Of a stretch of DNA of 64,000 bases, positions 45,094-53,586 are shown one piece after another. The DNA is taken from NCBI GenBank assembly GCA_017443235.1, contig JAFSOV010000010.1, positions 1 through 64,000 of the forward strand, written 5' to 3'. Source of the DNA: Alphaproteobacteria bacterium. Lineage in GTDB: Bacteria > Pseudomonadota > Alphaproteobacteria > Rs-D84. Every line of letters begins with the position of its first letter. The stretch's first letter is position 1. Made by a program: the position numbers and the translations under genes. Below the pieces are notes generated by a model that did no database searches, was not told the DNA's origin, and saw nothing but the letters and a program-made list of their open reading frames with translations.

Positions 45094-48000
45094 CTACCAC
45101 ATTTTGTATCCTGGATTACATGTGCGAACACATTTTGTACCATCCCAATGTTTTGTTCCTGTCTCGTCTTCCGCATCTTCACATATCGGGCGACATTCGT
45201 TGTTTTCCAGTATATACTTTTGCCCATGATACATACATGTCGCGATTTCGCATTCGAATGCATAACTGCTGACCGCGATTTCACCGTTCACGCGGCGATT
45301 TGCGCATTCGCTGCACGCGGTGCCCGTGTTTTCAAAACCTGGGTCGCATTGGGTAATAACACAATCACCCCATGCGGTTCCATTCCATTCGCGTTCACCG
45401 CGTCCGTTTGGCACGGTGCACAATTCTTCATCCAACACGCATGCATTTGACGCAATATGATAGCCATTTATACATTCTTGAATCTGGCAAGAACCGTATG
45501 CACCCATTGCCGGGTTCCATGTTCGCGTGGCGTATGCCGCGTGTGGTGCGGCGCATTCCATGACATCATCTTGGCATTCGCCGTGTTCAATGTGTTGACC
45601 GACCGGGCATTCCGATATGAAACATTGGTCTATGCCTATGGCACCCGGGTTCGATGAATACCCTTCTGGACATGGTTCACACGCACCGTCAATCCAATAA
45701 GTTCCGGCCAGACACGGTTCGCACGCATTGCCTGCGGCGTTCGGTTGGGTTCCCTCTGGGCACGGTTCACAGACACCGTTCACAGAATACTGACCATCCG
45801 GACATGGTTCACATGCGTCACCCGTTGCATTTGGTTGTGTGCCATCCGGACACGGCATACATATGCCATTTACCGAATATTGACCTTCGGGGCATGGTTC
45901 GCATGCGGTTTGTGTGGCGTTTGGTTGTGTTCCCGGCGGACACGGATTACATACGCCGCCCAATCCATATTCACCATCCGGACATGGTTCACATGCGTCA
46001 CCCGTTGCATTCGGCTGCGTCCCATCCGGACACGGCATACAGATGCCATTTACCGAATATTGACCTTCGGGACATGGTTCACACGCTATGCCGGCGGCAT
46101 TCGGTGTCTGCCCCGATGGACATACCTGCCATTGCGCATCCAGCGTTGTGTTTCCATCAATATTATATGACGGATACAAATTGTTCAGCAACGGGAACGG
46201 TTCAGACCATCCGGTCATTATGTGCCCCGGACGATTAAAGATTCTGTCCGCTGTGGTGAAGGATTGACCATACGTCACACTCTGTGTCACATTCGCCTGT
46301 GCCGCCCCATCAAAGTTTGGCCGGTATGTGATAATATAATCGTTCGGGTCGTCATTCCAGTGTGCGGTAAATACTTTACTTTCTTCGTATTGCCACGTGA
46401 ATGCGGTGCCCGGTTGTTTAATATCGGCCGTATTTGACACCGCCCACCCCAGGAAAGTGTACCCCGGTTTTTCACAGGTGTTCGCCCGCGGCGTGACACT
46501 GTCGCCATAGTGTATGCCGGTCTGGGGTGCCGGCGCGGTCCCGCCCGTTGACGTTCCACAATGATAGGTTATGGTATAGTCAATCGGTTCATCACTCCAT
46601 TTGGCGGTAAATACTTTGCTTTCTTCATATTGCCACGTGAATGCGGCGCCCGGTTGTTTAATATCGGCCGTATTTGACACCATCCACCCCAGGAAGTTAT
46701 AACCCGGTTTTTCACAGGTGTTTGCCCGCGGCGTGACACTGTCGCCATAATGAATACCTGTTTGTGTTGCCGGCGTGGTTCCGCCCGTTGCGGTTCCACA
46801 GTGATAGGTTATGGTGTATTCGTTTTGTGTATAACCGCCATTTTCCAAAGTCGCATACAGATGGCGCGATGTGTTTGAATCACCCGGTTGACTGCCCAAT
46901 ACAGATAATGCGTTGGTCGCGTTCAACAGATAATTGTTGCCGACATACTGGGTGCCACCGGTGCGCGGATAATAATATCCGTTAAATGTGTATCCCGGAA
47001 CTTCGGCATCTGGGGCGGCATTTGTTGGATACAGTATGTGGGTATATCGATAATCCATCATAACCCCGCCGACATTATTATGTATGATATCGGTCTGTTG
47101 TCCGGGGCCTGCAATCTGGCTCCATGCATCACCACGGATCAAATCTATGCTGCCAGAACCGGCGCGACTGCCGAATATATATCGCGTCCCCAGGTTTTGT
47201 TCCGGTATTTTGCCGTGGAACTCGACCGGTGCAACCATCGGTTTATATGCTGCGCCCAAACCACAGGTTGTGAATCCCCACGGGCAATTGGGAACAGCAC
47301 CACCACAGGTTTGAATTCCGGCATCATAATTCCCCTTAAACTCAATCTGGGTTGTTATGCCCGATGGGAATTGTTCGACATAGCACCCCGATGGAATTCC
47401 ATCCAACATAGATCCAATATTGCTTTCGCACAGAGATTCGTCTTGACATGGGCGATAACATTGGTTTTCACTCCAATTATACGGTGCGCGACTGTACGGG
47501 AATTGTGATGAACAACCGTCACAAGTTTGTGTGGTTGGGTTCCACCATGTGTTGTCTTCACATGCAACACAAACCGATGGGTCATTCGGGTCCGGGTGGT
47601 ATGGTGAAACACAATCCCACTTTGCCCAGAATGTTTTGTCGCCAAAATCGGTTGTACTAATCGTCTGGGTCATTTCGCAATTGGTCAGTGCGGCATCCGT
47701 ACACCAACCCAAGAATTCACTCAGTGGCCGTGTCGGCACCCCATTTATCGTTGCGCCAACGCCATAGGTATATGTTGTCGGCATGCCGGTACTGGACGGG
47801 GTCGCATTTTCCATATTCATATAGTAAATATGATACGTGTTTTCGCCGCCCCATTGTGCCACAAGCGTTACTTCAGCTTCATATGGCCACTCATTGACTG
47901 TTTCATTTTCATCAAATGTTTGATTGTCATCCAAATTTTTCCAGTTTATGAATTGGTACCCGCCATCGCATCCAATCGTTGTATGGGACAAGGTTGTGTA

Positions 48001-50910
48001 TTCCCGTTCAAATACCCCATATGGTGGTTGGTCATAGACGTCTGTCGCGTCTGCGCTGCATTTATATTTAACATATTGCGGACAATATGACACAGATGAT
48101 ATATTAAGGTCTGTTATTTGTGCCACATCGATATTGTCAAACACGTCTTGGACCGACACATTTGCACCGGTTTTATAGCATATGCGTCCTTGGGAATCGT
48201 TTTCAATTTGTTCCCAATCGGTCGGTAATGTTTGATTTCCCCAATCCATTGCACAGACAATCTTGCGGTTATATCCTTGTGGATATCCCGATGGGTTTGT
48301 CAATGGACAGGCCCCCGTACATGTTGTTGCATACCAATTGACAATATTTTGTTCGATGGTCCCTTGGTTTTCGTATGTCATTTCAAAAGTTGTAGACGCG
48401 CCACCGGCACCGCAACTGACCGTGATAGTCTTGGTTATCAATTCATCATCGGGCAAGAACACCAAATCGGTCGGGCATCCCCAATTAAATGTGCCGTTGC
48501 CATCTACCGTAAATGCACCGGTGTTACACGTTGCATTTGGTACCGGCGTTGCCATATTATGATCATATGATGTATGCCATTTCCCATCCAGATTAACCCA
48601 ACCAACATATTCGGGTTTTGGTGTACAGGTCATTGCTGGGGTTGCGATTGTTTCGCCCAACGCCAATGTTGTATGCTGATTCACGTCACCCGTCCAGTAT
48701 TGTGACGCGGCGCAACTGAATGTCGCATCATACGCCGGCACAAATGTTTGGTTGTCGCCATATGTCCACGGCGATATCAATGCGTTTTCCTGATAAACCG
48801 AATTGTTACCGGAAAACAACCAACCAGAAAAATCGTCGTGATTGATATTACACGAATCGTACCAAGAAAGCGGTCGTGTTGCATAACCCGTTTGGGTGAC
48901 CTGGGTATCAACCTGGCCGGAATCGCCCGAATAACATTTATACGTGACCGAATTATATGGGTTTTCCACACAGTTTGGTACAAGTGTTATCGGTGTTGCT
49001 TCGCCATACGTCACACCACCGGTGACCGTATGTGGGAAATTTGTTATCGGCGAATCGTTCGATAATGTTCCCGGGGTGTTCAAATATACGTTCCAACCTT
49101 GCAACGATGCGTTTGCACCACATGCATCTGGACAGAACTTTTCAAGCAAATCATTTAAAAAAGCATCTTCAACATTGACAGATTCCCCATAGATAAGCGA
49201 TGCCAACTGTTCAGAAAATTCACCACCAAGACTGCACTTGAAATACAATTCATATCTCTTATCCGCATCGCACGCGTGTGTTTCGGCATTCCACGTGTAC
49301 CCGGTATCACACTGCCACCGCGCATAAAGCGTGGTATCTGTGCTAATTGTCCAGGTATTATTGGCATACGTTGTTGTTGCACCCGTGCCGTCAAATATTT
49401 GTGTGCCACCGGTATCACGTGTGGTATAGTACCCCAAGAATGTTGCATTGGCATTCGTTGGCACCACGGCCGTTGGATTTGTTGTCAATGGTTTGCCACA
49501 CTGGGCCGAATTATACGGGTCCGCATCCAACCACGCTGTATCCCCGGTTCGTTTCCTTTGAGTGTTATTTACATTAACATTTGTGTTATTCGCATTGTTA
49601 TCATCGAACGTGATAAGATTACACGCCCCTGTCCAATGCGCGGTCAGTGTGACATTGCCTTGGCTGCATAATCCCCATTCCGTTGTATAAATTCCCAATG
49701 TATTGGTATAATATTGCGTGCTGGTTCCATCATACCAATACCCCAAAAATTCATAATTAGTTTTTGTTGGGATACAGTTTGACGCATTTGTTATGGCGGG
49801 TGTTGCAAAACCACTGGAATACGTGGAATTGGCAACCGGATGCAGTGTGGTTTGGCAACCACTTGGTATGGTTCCGCCGTTTGCACTTAAATATATATCG
49901 TTATCTGCGCACGTTTCAACCGTCGTCCATCTGGCGTACCAAGTCTGTGAACTGGTGATACTGTTGGTGGTCACAATATTCCCAGAACTATCTATCATCT
50001 GTGTTCCACCCGATGCGGCGCTGTAATAACCGGCAAATGCGTGTCCGGTATAGGTCAATGTACTTAATCCGGCACCGCCACTTGAAATTGGTGAAAACAC
50101 CGATGCGGTAATTCGGTTGTTGCCTTGGGAATCGCTATAGAAATTTACACCACGCGCCCATATAGATTGGTTGGATGTTGGCGTTCCACCATTTGGATTT
50201 AATGTAATGGTATAATTTTGAACCCAGAATGCATATATCGTGCTGTCATCTGTAAAGGCATTCAACACATTGCTGTTCGTTAGCAGACTTCCATTGCTAG
50301 AAATAATTTGTGTTCCACCACCACCTGCACTTGTATAATACCCCACAAACATGTATCCATTTTTTGTTGGCACGGTATCCAGACTTGTAATTGGTTGACT
50401 CATCGCTTCATCCCGGTACCAACCACCGCCGGTACCGGCCTTAAGATATAATGTGCCCGGTGTACCATTCGTCGTTGCGCTCTGGTGATTTAACGTGATT
50501 TTTATCGCGATCGGTTCCCATTTTGCATAAACGGTTATATCTTGAGCAGTTGAATATTGTATCAAGGCGGTACTTGCATCCGGGCTTGCTGCGGCCCACT
50601 GCTGACCCGTTCCGTTGACACCAGTATAATGTCCGGCGTACTTATATCCAGCTTTTGTCGGCGCATTAAAACTGGTTAATCCCGGAGATTTACATGTCAT
50701 TTGTGCGCGATAACCTGGATCATTGATACAATCTTGGTTCGTGGCATTCGCCAATATATACAGTGTACTGTACTGCGATGATGTTGTAGGACTTTGATCG
50801 TTAATCGTGACAGTGACCCAGTCATCCACGGCGTACGCAACCCCAAAATTTGCGCAGGCCAACATAACAAAAACGCCCAGAAATTTAAGAATTTTACGAA
50901 GTGTTCCCAC
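45094..50910 (-). CDS. Giant B-repeat (InlB/Flg_new) surface protein with Cys-rich repeats
   Basis: The 1938-residue protein starts at GTG with GGGGG five bases upstream and has a signal peptide (FLGVFVMLACANFGVAYA). About a dozen Listeria-Bacteroides-type beta repeats (GYYT or GYWYDG and YAKW or YARW motifs, each about 70 residues) span roughly residues 30-1560. Two near-identical 240-base repeats lie at 46325-46804. A C-terminal Cys-rich part (CPEGQYSVNGICMPCPDG, about 30-residue units, residues 1590-1740) is repeated with an 180-base higher-order period. It should be an exported adhesin-like protein; no LPXTG or autotransporter domain is seen. Confidence 0.8.
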   Translation of the reverse strand: MGTLRKILKFLGVFVMLACANFGVAYAVDDWVTVTINDQSPTTSSQYSTLYILANATNQDCINDPGYRAQMTCKSPGLTSFNAPTKAGYKYAGHYTGVNGTGQQWAAASPDASTALIQYSTAQDITVYAKWEPIAIKITLNHQSATTNGTPGTLYLKAGTGGGWYRDEAMSQPITSLDTVPTKNGYMFVGYYTSAGGGGTQIISSNGSLLTNSNVLNAFTDDSTIYAFWVQNYTITLNPNGGTPTSNQSIWARGVNFYSDSQGNNRITASVFSPISSGGAGLSTLTYTGHAFAGYYSAASGGTQMIDSSGNIVTTNSITSSQTWYARWTTVETCADNDIYLSANGGTIPSGCQTTLHPVANSTYSSGFATPAITNASNCIPTKTNYEFLGYWYDGTSTQYYTNTLGIYTTEWGLCSQGNVTLTAHWTGACNLITFDDNNANNTNVNVNNTQRKRTGDTAWLDADPYNSAQCGKPLTTNPTAVVPTNANATFLGYYTTRDTGGTQIFDGTGATTTYANNTWTISTDTTLYARWQCDTGYTWNAETHACDADKRYELYFKCSLGGEFSEQLASLIYGESVNVEDAFLNDLLEKFCPDACGANASLQGWNVYLNTPGTLSNDSPITNFPHTVTGGVTYGEATPITLVPNCVENPYNSVTYKCYSGDSGQVDTQVTQTGYATRPLSWYDSCNINHDDFSGWLFSGNNSVYQENALISPWTYGDNQTFVPAYDATFSCAASQYWTGDVNQHTTLALGETIATPAMTCTPKPEYVGWVNLDGKWHTSYDHNMATPVPNATCNTGAFTVDGNGTFNWGCPTDLVFLPDDELITKTITVSCGAGGASTTFEMTYENQGTIEQNIVNWYATTCTGACPLTNPSGYPQGYNRKIVCAMDWGNQTLPTDWEQIENDSQGRICYKTGANVSVQDVFDNIDVAQITDLNISSVSYCPQYVKYKCSADATDVYDQPPYGVFEREYTTLSHTTIGCDGGYQFINWKNLDDNQTFDENETVNEWPYEAEVTLVAQWGGENTYHIYYMNMENATPSSTGMPTTYTYGVGATINGVPTRPLSEFLGWCTDAALTNCEMTQTISTTDFGDKTFWAKWDCVSPYHPDPNDPSVCVACEDNTWWNPTTQTCDGCSSQFPYSRAPYNWSENQCYRPCQDESLCESNIGSMLDGIPSGCYVEQFPSGITTQIEFKGNYDAGIQTCGGAVPNCPWGFTTCGLGAAYKPMVAPVEFHGKIPEQNLGTRYIFGSRAGSGSIDLIRGDAWSQIAGPGQQTDIIHNNVGGVMMDYRYTHILYPTNAAPDAEVPGYTFNGYYYPRTGGTQYVGNNYLLNATNALSVLGSQPGDSNTSRHLYATLENGGYTQNEYTITYHCGTATGGTTPATQTGIHYGDSVTPRANTCEKPGYNFLGWMVSNTADIKQPGAAFTWQYEESKVFTAKWSDEPIDYTITYHCGTSTGGTAPAPQTGIHYGDSVTPRANTCEKPGYTFLGWAVSNTADIKQPGTAFTWQYEESKVFTAHWNDDPNDYIITYRPNFDGAAQANVTQSVTYGQSFTTADRIFNRPGHIMTGWSEPFPLLNNLYPSYNIDGNTTLDAQWQVCPSGQTPNAAGIACEPCPEGQYSVNGICMPCPDGTQPNATGDACEPCPDGEYGLGGVCNPCPPGTQPNATQTACEPCPEGQYSVNGICMPCPDGTQPNATGDACEPCPDGQYSVNGVCEPCPEGTQPNAAGNACEPCLAGTYWIDGACEPCPEGYSSNPGAIGIDQCFISECPVGQHIEHGECQDDVMECAAPHAAYATRTWNPAMGAYGSCQIQECINGYHIASNACVLDEELCTVPNGRGEREWNGTAWGDCVITQCDPGFENTGTACSECANRRVNGEIAVSSYAFECEIATCMYHGQKYILENNECRPICEDAEDETGTKHWDGTKCVRTCNPGYKMW
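45781..46140 (-). repeat. Tandem 180-bp Cys-rich coding repeats
   Basis: Two adjacent 180-base blocks (45781-45960, 45961-46140) are almost identical (for example CATCCGGACATGGTTCACAT in each). Each encodes two roughly 30-residue CPxG units. Confidence 0.75.
46325..46804 (-). repeat. Tandem 240-bp B-repeat coding repeats
   Basis: Two adjacent 240-base blocks (about 46325-46564 and 46565-46804) share long identical runs, such as TATTGCCACGTGAATGCGG at offsets of exactly 240 bases. Confidence 0.75.
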
Positions 50911-51053
50911 TTTTTCCCCCTTTGGTTATATTCATACTAGAAAAAAATGCACACCTAACGCAAGTGAAAAATATTTATTAGTGTTAGTGGTTAGTCCGTC
51001 CCGTCACCACACGGTGGTGCCGCGGCCGCGACGTGTGTAAGTGGTTAGTGACA
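50911..51053. other. Gene-free stretch upstream of the giant gene
   Basis: AGTGGTTAGT occurs twice (near 50985 and 51039) flanking a GC-rich palindrome (CACCACACGGTGGTG, GCCGCGGC). The promoter of the giant gene must lie here on the minus strand, but I see no clear match. Confidence 0.4.
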
Positions 51054-51084
51054 AATAAAAAACACGCCGTTCGAAAACGGCGTG
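51054..51084 (-). terminator. Terminator of tRNA-Met/Ile2
   Basis: CACGCCGTT-TTCG-AACGGCGTG followed by TTTTTTATT on the minus strand, 66 bases after the tRNA. Confidence 0.85.
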
Positions 51085-51149
51085 GAAGATTTTTCAATTA
51101 TAATTGAGAAATCAACTATTATCGCGGCTTTGCCATGGGCAAAGACGGA

Positions 51150-51226
51150 TGGTGGGTTATGTAGGACTCGAACCCACGACCAAAGCGTTATGAGCGCTCC
51201 GCTCTAACCAACTGAGCTAATAACCC
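51150..51226 (-). tRNA. tRNA-Met or tRNA-Ile2 (anticodon CAT)
   Basis: Acceptor GGGTTAT/ATAACCC, a D-arm with AGTTGGTTA, anticodon loop CTCATAA (CAT), T-arm GTGGGTTCGAGTCC and encoded CCA give a 77-base tRNA. The CAT anticodon is used by elongator Met and by lysidine-modified Ile2; I cannot separate these with confidence. It lacks the initiator features. Confidence 0.93.
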
Positions 51227-51278
51227 AACGGCGACATTATTATACATTTTGTTTTATGTTGCAAGTAAAAATTAAAGT

Positions 51279-51340
51279 TCTCCTCTTGAGAGGGGTGCCC
51301 TCGCTGTAGCAAAGCGAAAGCGGGGCGGGGTGTGGTTAAC
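51279..51340 (+). repeat. Dispersed palindromic intergenic repeat, diverged copy A3
   Basis: CTCTTGAGAGGGG, a GC-rich arm and CGAAAGCGGGGCGGGGTG follow the same layout as the copies at 1-78 and 23573-23625 but with different bases. Confidence 0.45.
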
Positions 51341-51381
51341 CACTTATTGCTTTTTCCCATTTTTTATGCCAAAATGCGGCC

Positions 51382-52653
51382 ATGGCCGAAATCGTTCCTA
51401 TTTTAAGTCCCGAACAAACCGCGGCGTTCAATACAATCGAACGCACAAATTCCAGTGTATTGATTCTGGGCAGTGCCGGAACGGGCAAATCCACATTTGT
51501 AAATTACCTTAAATCCGCAACGGCAAAACGTGTTGTTTGTGCGTGTCCCACGGCGGTTGCGGCACTGAATATCGGTGGGCAAACGATTCATTCGCTGTTT
51601 CAAATTGCGCCACGCGATTTTATTTTTCCGGAATTTTTGGAATTAAAGGCACGCGTTCGCAATGTTTTGACCGCGACCGATATATTGGTCTTGGACGAAG
51701 TTTCAATGATTTCGCCCGATTTGATGGACGCGATGGATATTTTGGCGCGCCGCGCGCGCAAAAACGATGCGTCGTTTGGTGGAATTCAAATTGTTGCCAT
51801 TGGCGATTTGTTTCAATTGCCGCCGGTTATAACGCGTGACGCACAAAAATATTATGTGGACGAATACGGCGCGCCGCGCGCGTATTTCTTTGACAGTCAC
51901 GTTTATAAACGTTCCAACTTTGTCCGGTTCAATTTTGATTTGGTTTATCGTCAAAGTGATAAAGAATTGTTGGAAAAATTAAACGCACTGCGTGGTGGTG
52001 ATGCGGGGGCATTGGGTTTCTTTAACACATGCCGTATTACAGATGATGCGCGTCGTGCGAATTCTGTTTTGATAACGCCGTTTCGTGCGGTTGCTGAAAG
52101 AATAAATGCGGAACGTTTGGCGGGCATTCCGGCGGATGCGGTAAATTATATTGGCGAATTGTCGGGCAATTTTGCCGAACGCGATGTGCCCGCACCAATG
52201 AATTTGGAATTAAAGGTCGGCGCATTGGTGGTCTTTGTGAAAAATGGCGACAAATGGCATAACGGTTCAATGGGTGTTGTCGAAAAATTGGGCGCGCGCG
52301 AAATCATCGTCGGGTTGCTAAATCCGGCGCGTGACGTCGTTGTGGTTAAACCTGAAAAATGGCAAAAGATTGAATATGTGCGTGATGAGAATGACCGATT
52401 GGTTGAAAATGAGACCGGCGCATATAAACAATTTCCGCTTGCATTGGGCTATGCCATGACGATTCATAAGGCCCAGGGTAAAACATTGGATTCCGTTGTT
52501 GTTGATATTTCGCGGGGCGCATTTGAACACGGCCAAACCTATGTTGCGCTTTCGCGCACACGGCGCGCGGCCGATATGCATATCGCACGCCCGCTTTCCC
52601 CGCGTGATGTAATCTTTGACCCGCGTGTGTTGGAATTTGTGAATCGTGATTAA
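51382..52653 (+). CDS. Pif1-like DNA helicase (superfamily 1B)
   Basis: An SF1B 5'-3' DNA helicase. Walker A is GSAGTGKST, motif Ia CPTAVAALNIGGQTIHSLF, DEVSMIS (motif II), GDLFQLPPV (motif III), and the C-terminal YAMTIHKAQGKTLDSVVVD and TYVALSRTRRAADMHIA. At 423 residues it is a minimal Pif1 without N-terminal extension. It could act at replication barriers or in recombination. The start lacks a strong ribosome site. The last four bases overlap the rimI stop. Confidence 0.88.
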   Translation: MAEIVPILSPEQTAAFNTIERTNSSVLILGSAGTGKSTFVNYLKSATAKRVVCACPTAVAALNIGGQTIHSLFQIAPRDFIFPEFLELKARVRNVLTATDILVLDEVSMISPDLMDAMDILARRARKNDASFGGIQIVAIGDLFQLPPVITRDAQKYYVDEYGAPRAYFFDSHVYKRSNFVRFNFDLVYRQSDKELLEKLNALRGGDAGALGFFNTCRITDDARRANSVLITPFRAVAERINAERLAGIPADAVNYIGELSGNFAERDVPAPMNLELKVGALVVFVKNGDKWHNGSMGVVEKLGAREIIVGLLNPARDVVVVKPEKWQKIEYVRDENDRLVENETGAYKQFPLALGYAMTIHKAQGKTLDSVVVDISRGAFEHGQTYVALSRTRRAADMHIARPLSPRDVIFDPRVLEFVNRD

Positions 52654-53036
52654 ATATCTTTTTCCATCAAAATTGCATCGATGCCATCATAGTATTTTGG
52701 ACGGCGACCGTTTTCAATAAACCCACATTTTTTATACAGGTTTATTGCCGCCACATTTTCCGCCGACACATCCAGCAATATTTTTTTTACGCCCAATTTT
52801 TTAACTTCGTTTTCCATAATTCCCAACATTGCAATCGCGATGCCAGCCCCGCGTGCATCGGGATGGACGCCAATGCTTATTATTTCCGCCGTGTCCAATA
52901 CGGTTCGCCAAACAATGAAACCATTATCACTTGCGATGATTTCACAGCCGGATTTTTTCAAATCACAAAATTCATCCGCACCCCACGGCCGATGCGGAAA
53001 ACAAAGTTTATGAAGACCTGCGACTTTATTGAACAT
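52650..53036 (-). CDS. rimI: GNAT N-acetyltransferase, RimI-like
   Basis: The GNAT acetyl-CoA-binding segment is ISIGVHPDARGAGIAIAMLGIM, followed by VSAENVAAINLYKKCGFIENGRRPKYY, characteristic of RimI, which acetylates the N-terminus of S18. It overlaps tsaB by 11 bases in the common tsaB-rimI order. The start is uncertain: I use 53036 (128 residues), with 53060 and 53099 as alternatives; none has a strong ribosome site. Confidence 0.8.
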   Translation of the reverse strand: MFNKVAGLHKLCFPHRPWGADEFCDLKKSGCEIIASDNGFIVWRTVLDTAEIISIGVHPDARGAGIAIAMLGIMENEVKKLGVKKILLDVSAENVAAINLYKKCGFIENGRRPKYYDGIDAILMEKDI

Positions 53037-53577
53037 TTTTATTTTTTGCTTCTTCGGCATAACTGGGGCGCAGATACATTGGTACGACCGGTTCCACATT
53101 GCCGCATTCTATTTTTTCGCGAACAATATTCGGTGCCAACGTTAAATCAAAGGGCCGGTGCCCAACGGTGCGCGGACACTTCATTTGTTCAACTTCGACT
53201 TCTTCGATGCCCATGGTGCATGGCGCATGCTTTGCGGATGCCACAAAGAAATCACCGCGACCGGAATCAATTGCAACAAATGCATCCGGCGTGGCGGCTA
53301 AGTACAATTCAAATGCGTTTATACCGATAACTGGAATATTTAACCCCATTGCTAAACCTTTGGCATAGGCAATTCCCATACGGATTCCGGTAAAACTGCC
53401 TGGACCTATGACAACGCCAATTGCGGTAATGTCCGTCCATTTCGCACCGCACTCGGCCAAGAATTCTTCCGCCGCAACGGGCAGGGCGACCGATTGTTTT
53501 TCCACCATAACGGCCTTGTGATGCCCGTCCAACACAAATTCTAAACCCGTCCCCGAAGTATTTATAACGAATATCAT
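53026..53577 (-). CDS. tsaB: tRNA threonylcarbamoyladenosine protein TsaB
   Basis: TsaB is the partner of TsaD in making t6A37. It shows INTSGTGLEFVL, GVVIGPGSFTGIRMGIAYAKGLAMGLNIPVIGI and is 183 residues, shorter than E. coli TsaB. t6A is the substrate of MtaB (1694-2935). It has GGGG before the ATG and starts nine bases after the Lon-like stop, so it is probably in one operon with it. Confidence 0.9.
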   Translation of the reverse strand: MIFVINTSGTGLEFVLDGHHKAVMVEKQSVALPVAAEEFLAECGAKWTDITAIGVVIGPGSFTGIRMGIAYAKGLAMGLNIPVIGINAFELYLAATPDAFVAIDSGRGDFFVASAKHAPCTMGIEEVEVEQMKCPRTVGHRPFDLTLAPNIVREKIECGNVEPVVPMYLRPSYAEEAKNKNVQ

Positions 53578-53586
53578 AATTTGCCC

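Noticed and set aside
45690-46125. Regularly spaced repeats resembling a CRISPR array
   Set aside because: The period is about 90/180 bases, it lies in frame inside a Cys-rich coding region, and no cas genes are nearby.
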